A stretch of 64,000 bases of DNA. Source: Apoda limacodes. Its lineage: Eukaryota > Arthropoda > Insecta > Lepidoptera > Limacodidae. The notes below the pieces were generated by a model. The model worked only from the letters and a program-made list of their open reading frames with translations, did no database searches and was not told the DNA's origin. Positions within the stretch are counted from its first letter, which is position 1. Every line of letters starts with the position of its first letter. The position numbers were made by a program, and so were the translations under genes. Below are positions 32,661 to 40,570 of this stretch, piece after piece. The DNA is taken from positions 501,001-565,000 of the forward strand of contig OX291547.1 of assembly GCA_946406115.1 (NCBI GenBank). The letters are read 5' to 3'.

Positions 32661-33371
32661 ATATATATATATATATATATTTTATACCACTAAGGTGGCA
32701 AACAAGCACACGATCCGCCTGATGGTAAGCGGTCACCGTGGCCTATGGACGCTTGCAACACCAGTGGTATCACTCGCGCGTTGCCGACCCTTCAAAAATC
32801 CAATAGCTTCTTTCTTGAAGAACCCCATACTGTAGTCCTTAGAGAAAACCTTGGCAGGGAGCTCATTCTACAACCCAAGCGTTCGCGGGAGAAAGTTTTT
32901 CTGAAACCGCACTGTACGCGACCATTGCGGTTCTAAAGTGTGAGAATGAATTCCCTGCCAATGGCGAGCGGTGCGATGGTAGAAAGTAGCCGTAGGCATC
33001 ATTTCGAACAATTCCTTAGAACACATCCCATTGTACAAGCGGTAGAACACACACAGGGAGGCAAAATCTATCCTCAGACTTAAGGGTTCGATACGGCAAG
33101 TGAGATTGGGGTCGTCGACAATTCTCACAGCCCATCGTTGAACCGAGTCAAAATGTAAACGAGACAGCAGTACTCCGTATGGGGCCGAACTTGCGACTTG
33201 TAAAGCAGCAACCTCTGCCCCGATGTGAAGTACTGCCTCGCTCTGTTGAGTACACCTAGTTTTTTGGGCGCCAGCTTTACCTTATCTTGTAAATGATCTC
33301 GGAACTGAACATCGCTGCACATGTCGACTCCAAGGATCCCAATGCTCTTGGAGATGGAGAGGGAAGAGTTC
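32661..33371 (-). mobile_element. LINE family J1, copy B, 5'-truncated, inserted in copia-1 RT
   Basis: Minus strand: SISKSIGILGVDMCSDVQFR, NRARQYFTSGQRLLLYKSQV, then VDDPNLTCRIEPLSLR and the J1 3' UTR (CGCTTACCATCAGGCGGATC). The tail is an (AT)n run at 32661-32683 instead of poly-A. Left copia flank ends TATTTATTA and the right copia flank resumes TATTAGTTTACC, giving a 5-9 bp target-site duplication (TATTA exactly). About 700 bp long; frameshifted near 33125. Confidence 0.9.
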
Positions 33372-35265
33372 TGTAATAAATACTCTTTCATTTAATTCCC
33401 CATACAAAAAGGCACCTGTTACATCCATTTCATAAATTTTTAAATTTAACTTGGTTGCAATAAATACAAAAAGTCTAAAAGTTGATAACTTTGCTACAGG
33501 AGCATAAATTTCATTTAAATCTGGACATTCATCTAATTCAAAACCCCTAGCGACTAAACTGGCTTTGTACTGTAACACATTATTCACGATTTTCAATTTA
33601 AACACCCATTTGCTGCTAACTAATTTTTCTTTTTCAGGTACATCACAAATGTCCCAAGTTTTGTTCTCTTTTAATGTTTCCAGCTCTTTATGTACTGCTT
33701 CACTAAACTTACTAGCATCTTTCCGTGTCATGGCTTCTTGGTAGGTACATGGTTTTCTCTCAATACTCTCTACATTATGGCAACGATAAAATAATGTTTG
33801 TTTTCTGACACGTTGGATTTGCTTATGATCATAGGTCTCTAATATCATGTCAGAGTGTAGTGAACAATCGGCTTGATCATTACATGGCTCATATTCACTT
33901 TCTGACTTTCCAGATTCATTTAAACTCTCTGTTATTTTCTCATTGGGACTGGTTAGGGTAATGTCAGACTGGCTATGTAATTGAGTTTTGTCAATCTCTG
34001 TTTCTTGTATTTCAATTTCAACTGTAGGCTCCTGCTCTAAGAAAACTAAGTCACGTTTTATTTCCACAGTATTTCCGTCTAAGAAATATATTCTGTATCC
34101 CTTTACATTCTCTCCATACCCAACCATAAATCCTTTTTCTCCCTTAATATCCCACTTTCTTCTCCTTTCCTTAGGAATGTGTACATACACCGGTGTACCA
34201 AAGGCTTTGAGTTGATGATTATCAAAACGTTTACCAGCCTATAATTCATATGGTGATCTGCCATCTTGTTTGCTTTTTCCTGATCGATTTAAGGCATAGG
34301 CTGCAGTATTCACTGCTTCTGCTCACAATTTCTTGCCGCTTCAACTATGTTCTGTTGTCTCTTTCAGCTTACCGCTCTGGGGTGTAGGGAATAGTAGCTT
34401 GGTGAATTATGCCTTGCATTGAGAACGTTTCCTTTACCTTCTTATTGATAAATTCTAACACATTGTCACTTCTAACCATCTTTATTACTTGTAATATTTT
34501 CAGCATTGTGTACAAAATCTTCTAAGCACCATGTTATTTCAAATTTATTTTTGACAAAATAGACTGTTCTGTAGTTTGAATAGTCATCCTTTAGTATAAC
34601 AAAGTACTTTGACCCACTGATAGATGTTTCTTTCATGGGTACACATGTATCCATATGAATTAACTCACATGTCTTACAAGCAACATTTTCACTGCTGCCA
34701 AACAACAAACGATGTATTTTTCCAGCCAAACAACTTGTACACCTAGGAACTGAAGTTTGTTTTACATCTATATTATTTTTCGAAAGAAATTTCTTCACAA
34801 AATCAAAGTTTTGATGCACTAATTTTTCATGCCACTCATTCAGTGTATAGTAAGATGTTTCTGCAACATTAGCCACTTCATTTTTAAAGCGAAAAACCAT
34901 GTAATATGAAATTCCACTTCGCCTTGCAATTGCAAAAATTTTATTGTCTTTGTAAAATCGGCACGACCTGTTACTATGACATACACAAGCACAGTTCACT
35001 GAGAATAGGTTTGTTTTCAGCTTCGGAACAAGCAATACATTGTCAAGTGTAGTGTCAATCTACTCGCTCCCATTATATACTTGCACTGCCGCTTGACCGC
35101 AGCCTACCACACTAATTGCGGCACCATTACCAACAATCACTAACTTTTGAATAGAGGTTGATAAGGATGAAAATAAAGTTTGATCACAGCACATATGTTC
35201 TGTAGCTCCAGAGTCTACTAACCACTTAGAATTTTGAAATTGGTCTCTTGAATTTGATACAATAA
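33372..35265 (-). pseudogene. copia-1 Pol: protease, integrase and RT N-terminus
   Basis: Protease: WLVDSGATEHMC with an intact DSG active site (about 35223-35188). GAG-pre-integrase: WHEKLVHQNFDFVKKF with CTSCLAGK (34870-34720), the H-x-H and C-x2-C zinc ligands. Integrase core starts HMDTCVPMKE and FVILKDDYSNY; its frame ends at 34472 and the rest to 34216 is broken. From 34190, VHIPKERRRKWDIKGEKGFM leads through an acidic linker to RT: WDICDVPEKEKLVSSKWVFK, KASLVARGFE and YEMDVTGAFLYG (first catalytic Asp). RT is then interrupted by the LINE. The order PR-IN-RT is diagnostic of Ty1/copia. Confidence 0.9.
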
Positions 35266-35283
35266 ATGCATTGCTCCTTTTAT

Positions 35284-35560
35284 TTAAACCACATCTCGGC
35301 AGAAGTCGTGCAAGAAATAATATGTAGCATGACGTTTTCTGCTATACTTGTAAATAGAAGTAAAAAGTAAAGAAGTGTCGTCAGCAAATAAGACAATGTC
35401 ATGGTTTTTTACATGATATGCGCGATCATTAATGTAAGCAATAAATAGAATAGTCCTGAGGGACTCCCATAGTGACTGCTGTTGCTGGAGATCTTTCACC
35501 GTTGACATCTATTTTCTGTACTCTGCTACTCATTTAGGAGGTCAGAAGGTCGATTAGCTA
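35284..35560 (-). pseudogene. LINE reverse-transcriptase fragment (RT-4/RT-5)
   Basis: Minus strand: DVNGERSPATAVTMGVPQ in one frame, then FIAYINDRAYHVKNHDIVLF followed by ADDTSLLF. GVPQ-G-S-x-L-G-P and the A-D-D box identify a LINE RT. It lies between the copia-1 protease and the IntS9 exon. Confidence 0.75.
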
Positions 35561-35698
35561 TGTAGATCCCATATTAACGAAATCTATCTATCAACAAAAA
35601 GTCCTCAACAGTTATAATAAAGATAATACAAAAAAGTAAGATTTATTGATTTTTGTGAGACTTTTTTTTTTATTAGCAATTGCAATATTTGTCCCCAG

Positions 35699-35890
35699 TA
35701 CTGCCTGAGCAGCGACGCAGCGAAGCCATGCTTCGTCCTGTCGTTCAAGGAGCTACTAATCATGCTTGACTGCGGACTGTCAGCACACTCTGTCCTCAAC
35801 TTCCTGCCGCTGCCCCCGGTGCCCAGTACTCGGCTCGCCTCGCTGCCTAACTATACACCACCACATCTCAGCGATCCTTTACTTGAAGGA
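35699..35890 (+). CDS. IntS9: Integrator complex subunit 9, coding exon (N-terminal)
   Basis: Host gene exon encoding 64 residues: [52 protein letters not shown]. It aligns with the start of animal IntS9 just after the initial M-x-L. The acceptor TTTGTCCCCAG (35688-35698) precedes it and GTATGT (35891) is the donor; both ends are phase 0. IntS9 is a metallo-beta-lactamase/beta-CASP protein that pairs with the endonuclease IntS11 in the nuclear Integrator complex, which processes snRNA 3' ends and attenuates promoter-proximal RNA polymerase II; IntS9 itself lacks the metal ligands. The exon with the start Met is not seen upstream, where transposons crowd to within 140 bp of this exon. Confidence 0.95.
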
Positions 35891-36103
35891 GTATGTGCTA
35901 TTATAATTTAATGAAAACTTAGTTCATGTTCTATGATGAAAAATTAGTGAGGCTTTTGTATTCCTTTATTTGATGACATTTTCTCATAATCTGTGTATTT
36001 GATATTTTTATCTTGTATGTTTTCTTGTATTCTTTTTGTATTCTTATCTTGTGTGTTTGTAGTTTTGTGTACCATAACTTTTCCAATTTATACTATGTTG
36101 CAG

Positions 36104-36306
36104 GAGTTAAAGGAGTGTTGTGGCCGAGTGTTTGTGGACAGCATCCCAGAGTTCTGCCCACCTTTGGACAAAGTCGTTGACTTTTCCCAGCTGGATGTGA
36201 TCCTAATATCTAACTACACGTGTATGCTCGCTCTGCCCTTCATTACAGAAGATACTGGCTTCAAGGGACAGGTCTATGCTACAGAGCCGACACTACAAAT
36301 TGGCAG
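36104..36306 (+). CDS. IntS9: Integrator complex subunit 9, second visible exon
   Basis: Follows TATGTTGCAG (36094-36103). 203 nt, phase 0 in and phase 2 out, encoding [60 protein letters not shown] and G, then the first two bases of Arg. The segment [11 protein letters not shown] stands where active enzymes of the fold carry H-x-H-x-D-H, which is lost in IntS9 as a family. The donor is CAG|GTCATT, a weak 5' splice site (non-consensus at +3 to +6), and it is followed at once by nine tandem near-copies of the same junction. If the exon is read through, translation stops at TAA 36362-36364. Confidence 0.96.
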
Positions 36307-36545
36307 GTCATTAGAATATACAAATTGGCAGATCTTAAGACTACACAAATTGGCAGGTCCTTAAACTACACATATAGGCAAGATTTAGACTACACAATTT
36401 GGCAGGTCATTAGACTACACAAATTAGCAGGTCTAGACTACACAAATTGGCAGGCCCTTAAACTACACATATTGGCAAGATTGAGAGTACACAATTTGGC
36501 AGGTCATTAGACTACACAGATTCGCAGGTCATTAGAATACATAAA
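36295..36545 (+). repeat. 25-bp minisatellite built from the IntS9 exon 5' splice site
   Basis: The junction ACAAATTGGCAG|GTCATTAG with following ACTAC is repeated with starts at 36295 (exon end), 36320, 36345, 36370, 36394, 36419, 36442, 36467, 36491 and 36516, period 23-25 bp. GT is kept at the donor position in units at 36295, 36345, 36394, 36419, 36491 and 36516 and lost in the other four. Units 36345-36441 and 36442-36540 form a 97-bp higher-order duplication. The array is plus-strand intronic and begins inside the last 12 nt of the exon. Confidence 0.95.
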
Positions 36546-37128
36546 TTACAATGATAAGTGTTGACTTTAGGTTGCTAATAACTAGTTATTTTATACATGG
36601 TAGCACTAACTTCTTATTCTACCAACTCTGATAAAAGAGGAAACTGCAATAACAATAATAAATTCAAAACTATTTATGTATGTGGTTTATTGTGTGTTGT
36701 AAATATTATATAGATAAGATGAAATCGTTCCAAAGTACTCAAAGAGTAAGCAAAAAGTGGAGGGGATGTTTACGCATGAGTACTGTCGCGCACGCAATAG
36801 TTTAATAAATTTATGATAGCAGATATTTTTATTATAATCTTTTATGTATCAATTGTAAAAAAATAATAAACATGAGGCAAGATCGCGTAAAAACGCAGTT
36901 TAAGTTCCGAGCAATAAAAATGTCATGGGGATATTTTTCACAATGAAAAATAAAAAATGCATCCATGAATCCCAGGCAATAAATTGATGCTAATGTTTAG
37001 ATAAAATACACTGTACATTACTGGGTAACTGCACGGGGCCGACCAAACGAACAGACGGACAAGAAAAAACTTATATTTTTTATTATATATTTATGGATGT
37101 CGGCTTCTAAATAAACAACTGTCGCAAT
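36546..37128. other. Intron sequence without recognised content
   Basis: AT-rich; contains GACCAAACGAACAGACGGAC near 37040, reminiscent of SINE ends. No gene found. Confidence 0.45.
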
Positions 37129-37446
37129 TTAAGGTTTTATGTAATTACAATAGGTATTTGTTAAACAAGTGAGTAAAAGTTTTTTGGTAGAAGTGCCAAT
37201 TTTAAATCCTGAGCTAGCGAAGTAGGCTGAGTGATTTAAATATAAACCTCTGAGCATAGCGAGGGATTTAAAGGCACGAGACCGAAAAAATTTGCTCACG
37301 CGTCCAACATACAATTTTTCACCTCTACCAGCGAGAAAAATATTTTCACGTGACTTTTCTGGTAAAAAGTTAAGTTCGGCATTGGAGACTTCTGGTCTTA
37401 ATTCTTCTGGTGTCAGAGAAATATCTTCGTAGCTTGTATCGTACAT
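37129..37446 (-). CDS. Unassigned ORF, head-to-head with the ORF at 37557
   Basis: 105 codons from ATG 37446 to TAA. Not recognised with certainty. The N-terminus is acidic (MYDTSYEDISLTPEELRPEV) and residues 21-38 (NAELNFLPEKSRENIF) recall the start of eukaryotic tyrosine recombinases of transposons (LP-x-KS-x-E motif), but the rest (KLYVGRVSKFFRSRAF) does not follow that family in this frame. It sits in an IntS9 intron, antisense to the gene, 110 bp from a divergent partner ORF. Could be the broken start of a recombinase gene of a mobile element, or a remnant of an integrated viral sequence. Low certainty. Confidence 0.35.
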   Translation of the reverse strand: MYDTSYEDISLTPEELRPEVSNAELNFLPEKSRENIFLAGRGEKLYVGRVSKFFRSRAFKSLAMLRGLYLNHSAYFASSGFKIGTSTKKLLLTCLTNTYCNYIKP

Positions 37447-37556
37447 TTAATTACTGTTTAATTTTTTTCCTCAGCATTTTTTACATATATATATATACAC
37501 CACATATTTACACACTATTTCATTTACTGTTAAAACCACATTAGCATAACGTAATT
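37447..37556. promoter_or_regulatory. Possible bidirectional promoter between two divergent ORFs
   Basis: 110-bp AT-rich gap containing ACATATATATATATACACC (37482-37500) as the only TATA-like element. Start codons of both flanking ORFs face away from it. Functional status is inference. Confidence 0.25.
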
Positions 37557-37796
37557 ATGGGAAAAACCCAAAGTAAACAAGAAAATTTAAACAAATTCTC
37601 GATCTCTCAAAATAACGAGAATAACCTACAGAACATATCGATTTTAATGCTAGTTACGGCAGTACTGCTAACTGCCATAATGGTTGTACTACTCTACAAA
37701 TACTGTAGAGGCAGGATAAAGTCCTGGATCCACAGGGAAGTACGCATCACTGATGCGACACCAAAAACAAACAAAACAAATACTAGTTTCGTCTAA
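37557..37796 (+). CDS. Unassigned small single-pass membrane protein with N-myristoylation-like start
   Basis: 79 codons. MGKTQSKQ fits an N-myristoylation signal (Gly2, small residue at position 6). Residues about 29-48 (ISILMLVTAVLLTAIMVVLL) form one transmembrane helix, followed by a Cys/Arg-rich juxtamembrane region (YKYCRGRIKSWIHREV) and a short Thr/Asn/Lys-rich tail. I cannot name the family. Short MG-start, single-helix ORFs are found in some insect mobile or virus-derived elements, which is only suggestive. GTAAGT occurs at 37806 and TTTGTTTCAG at 37928-37937, so the transcript could be spliced. Confidence 0.4.
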   Translation: MGKTQSKQENLNKFSISQNNENNLQNISILMLVTAVLLTAIMVVLLYKYCRGRIKSWIHREVRITDATPKTNKTNTSFV

Positions 37797-38185
37797 CTAA
37801 AAACGTAAGTATTCCAAGTAGCAGAACTCACTGCGTCACAACAACCAAAAATTTTTGCCTACATACTTCTTGTACAGTTTCACACTATTTTTTCTTTTGT
37901 CCTATTACCTATATTAAAAGTGTCTATTTGTTTCAGCATCGATAACTCGCAAATCTTGCATTGTGGTACAAAGTTATAAATATAAATGGTGACCTACCAT
38001 TATTTTCTTAGTTTCTTATTCTTTAAATAAAATCTTTTTGATAGGTATATGTATTAATAAAGCAACCTTACTAAATGGTGTATAAAAAATAAAATAAATA
38101 ATACAATTTTTTCTAATTAATAAACTCTTTGTTGTGTCTTACACATGCTGAATAATAGTATCCGCAATGTATGTAATTTGTGTAG

Positions 38186-38486
38186 GTTCTACTTGGAGGA
38201 GGTGTGCGAGTGGGTGTCGTGTGCGGGGGAGGGGGGTGCGGCGGCGGCGGCGCGGCGTTGGAAGGAGCTGGTGCACGTGCTGCCAGCCCCGCTCGCGCAC
38301 GCGCAGCGTCCGCGCGCCTGGCGCCGACTGTTCTCCGGCGACGCGCTGCGGCGGGCGCTAGCGCGCGTGCGGGTCGTGGGCTACGACGAGCGCGTCGACG
38401 TGTACGGCAAGCTCACTGCCACGCCCGTCAGCTCCGGTTTCTGTCTTGGCTCCGCTAACTGGGTGTTACGATCTGCACACGAAAAG
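38186..38486 (+). CDS. IntS9: Integrator complex subunit 9, third visible exon
   Basis: Acceptor ATTTGTGTAG then G at 38186 completes the Arg codon split at the previous exon. 301 nt, phase 2 in, phase 0 out; donor AAG|GTACTATC at 38487. It encodes FYLEEVCEWVSCAGEGG, KELVHVLPAPLAHA, WRRLFSGDALRRALARV, VGYDERVDVYGKLTATPVSS, GFCLGSANWVLRSAHEK. The segment VGYDExxDxxGxxxATPVSSG matches insect IntS9. The first two thirds are extremely GC-rich with an Ala run (EGGAAAAARRW) where other insects have a shorter loop. No following exon (the YVSGSS segment) was found in the remaining 25.5 kb. Confidence 0.96.
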
Positions 38487-38985
38487 GTACTATCACCTAT
38501 TCACGATTGGCGCTCCCAAACATCTACTTACGCGAATTCAAATTCAATCACGGCCGTATTCCGAAAGGCTAGGTGGAGACCAAAGACTTGGCACACTTGG
38601 TGAGATCCTGGCACACTTTAGCTTCATCCACTCGCATCAATAATTTCACACGCGTTCGAAGGTTCAGAGTACCTACGCTTGACCTCGCCTTTCCTCAGAA
38701 CGGACTGTGTGTGGTGATTGAGATCGGTTCGGAAAGGTCTACTTCTACCGACCACCTCTATCTACTGTCATTCACACTATCATTTAGGGTCAAACCACAC
38801 AGCCTTTCAATGCTCATTTAGGATCAAACCAAACAAACTTCTCGATGCTTTTAAATTTTCAATCAATCGACTAACAAAATGATTGTATTTGCTCATATTC
38901 AGCTCCAATTGTATAAAGCGTTGTCGGGTATGTGTGTGGAAAAAGTTTCGCAATTCAAAAAAAAATTAAATTAATAAATGCTTTT
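38487..38985. other. Intron sequence without recognised content
   Basis: Contains a short direct repeat (AGGGTCAAACCACACA and AGGATCAAACCAAACA, 38788 and 38820). Nothing coding recognised. Confidence 0.45.
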
Positions 38986-39752
38986 TGTACTGAGGACTTG
39001 AAATTTTCGGGATTGCCCCCAGTTCAGAAAGTCTGGGGTGGCCTGAAAACGATTTCCGACCCGTAGGCTAGGCCTTTGTTATTATTGTTTGGGGGAGCAC
39101 CTAGCCAAAGACTGTCGACAGCCGCGACCTTCTACAAAGTGTGGTTGGGTTCACCACCCGGACTTATGCATGCCCATCCGAGAGGATGGTCCTCGGATGA
39201 CACATGCTAGGCGTGTCTACGGCTCGCACGGGTGGGGGTTCGTCGCCGCCGATCGAACCCAATCGCCCCCGTCCCCAGTGCGACATCGACTTTCCCCGCC
39301 CCGCTCACCGCGGGCGAGCCCACGGGATGGTCGTCGGTCACCACCCTCACGTGCCCCTTCCGCTCAGGTCGGTATTGCGGAACGGGCACATTACGCAGAT
39401 TATGAGCCTCTGCCCCTCCCTATCGCGGAGCGTCCTCGCGTTACTCGCGAGTTGAGGGCGGGATCCAGTGGCTATCGCTCGCCGCCGATGGCACGCGCGT
39501 ATCGGCAGCCACTTATGCCCGCGTGGGACCAGTATGCTTATACGGGTGCTAGCGTGGGGCATTATGAGCCACAGGAGCCCCGGCGCCAAGTACGGCGCTC
39601 GGGTCGGGCCAACGCTCGTTGACTTGTGGCAGCCGTTTCACCAGTCTCTTCATCACCTGTCACAACTGTTTTGCCCACCGCGCAGGTTCTAGTCCATTCA
39701 CCGCGTGTACATGATGTAGTTGTGTGCGCAATTTTGGACTCAGGCGCTTAGG
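38986..39752 (+). pseudogene. BEL/Pao element fragment: Gag zinc knuckle and start of protease
   Basis: YYCLGEHLAKDCRQPRP at about 39079-39129 and CGWVHHPDLC just after it are the zinc-knuckle pair of BEL/Pao Gag. A low-complexity Pro/Arg/Ser linker follows, then TVLPTAQVLVHSPRVHDVVV and AILDSGA, the first strand and catalytic DSG of the BEL/Pao protease, at 39660-39752. The frame has one stop (39620-39622) between Gag and protease. It breaks off right after DSGA at the junction with copia-2. No RT or integrase of this element is present. Confidence 0.82.
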
Positions 39753-40094
39753 GAAAGCTTGATACTCCTCCTTCATAGCATTTTTCCACTGTTCTGACTC
39801 CTTGTAATTAAAGCTTCTTTTACAGTTTTTGATTCATCTGAATCAAATTCATTTGCCTGTATAATAAGAGCTAACAAAGAATCACAGTCAAATTCACTAC
39901 GATATCGTGATTTTTCAGAATCCCAAGACGAGTCTGGGACATATTTCAGGTCTGAAGAATAACTCGACTTGGTTATTTCCTCCTCTGAATCTGTAATACT
40001 TTAGACCACATCATTCTGAATCGGGACCGATTCAGTAGTTTCTTGTACGACTTGTTCGATATAAACATCTACGCTAGGGTATTGTAGTTATTTA
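39750..40094 (-). pseudogene. copia-2 Pol: linker and extreme N-terminus of RT
   Basis: Minus strand: VDVYIEQVVQETTESVPIQN, an acidic stretch DSEEEITKSSYSSDLKYV, then NEFDSDESKTVKEALITRSQ and, after a frameshift, EQWKNAMKEEYQAF. The last motif (W-x-x-A-M-x-E-E) is the conserved entrance to copia RT. Everything downstream is replaced by BEL/Pao sequence. Confidence 0.75.
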
Positions 40095-40400
40095 GGAAAG
40101 AATTAACCATCTAGTTGGTATTCGGATCGGTCGAGCTAGTTCATTCTTTGCATACTCTGTGCGCGTGCGCGCGCGTCAGTCAGTCGTCTTAATCTGTGCG
40201 CGACGTCGCGGCTGCCGGATACATTGTTTTTGGAAATAATTAATTGAGTTCGGTTTGCGTGAAACAACCTACACACAAACATATACTGACACCACACCAC
40301 ATATTCAGACAAAAACGTTATACAAACAACTGACTCCAAAATTAGGTAATTCCTTATAATTTTTCTTACGGCCTACGTGTGGCCTTTTTAATAAACAGTA
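40095..40400 (-). repeat. 290-bp repeat X, copy 3, inside copia-2
   Basis: Inverted relative to copies 1 and 2. Flanked by 15-16 bp direct repeats GTATTGTAGTTATTTA (40079-40094) and GTATATAGTTATTTA (40401-40415), which lie in the copia coding sequence. It carries an extra CG-rich segment (GCGCGTGCGCGCGCGTC) absent from the others. Confidence 0.8.
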
Positions 40401-40415
40401 GTATATAGTTATTTA

Positions 40416-40570
40416 CGTCACTAGAATTGTAAGTACTATTAACACTAACATAAAAACGATCCTCTACGAAAATTACGTCTCTTGCCTTTAAGCATTTTGA
40501 CGGATACAATGGGTCAATTAGTCGATAGACTTTTGTATCTTCACTGTCACACATGTAGACTTTTATACCA
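40416..40570 (-). pseudogene. copia-2 integrase C-terminal region
   Basis: Minus strand: KVYMCDSEDTKVYRLIDPLY then CLKARDVIFVEDRFYV. Y-R-L-x-D-P ... S/A-RDV-x-F is the GKGY-like C-terminal segment of copia integrase. It is separated from the rest of the integrase by LINE copy D. Confidence 0.8.

Larger units (their letters stand above)
32526..35290 (-). mobile_element. Ty1/copia retrotransposon (copia-1), with LINE J1 copy B nested in its RT
   Basis: Minus-strand protease, GAG-pre-integrase, integrase and RT N-terminus run from 35265 down to 33372, then J1 copy B interrupts (32661-33371) and RT continues at 32660-32530. The gag part and LTRs are not seen; above 35284 an unrelated LINE RT fragment begins, and below 32526 a LINE tail follows, so both element ends are lost or displaced. 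Confidence 0.9.

Noticed and set aside
36220..36510. Frame with repeated Y-T-x-W-Q-x-L-x-L-H-K-L-A-G peptides
   Set aside because: It is the translation of the splice-site minisatellite, partly in the wrong frame of the IntS9 exon.
38167..38458. Gly/Ala/Arg-rich frames in the GC-rich block
   Set aside because: These are alternative frames of the third visible IntS9 exon, whose frame is fixed by homology and splice phase.
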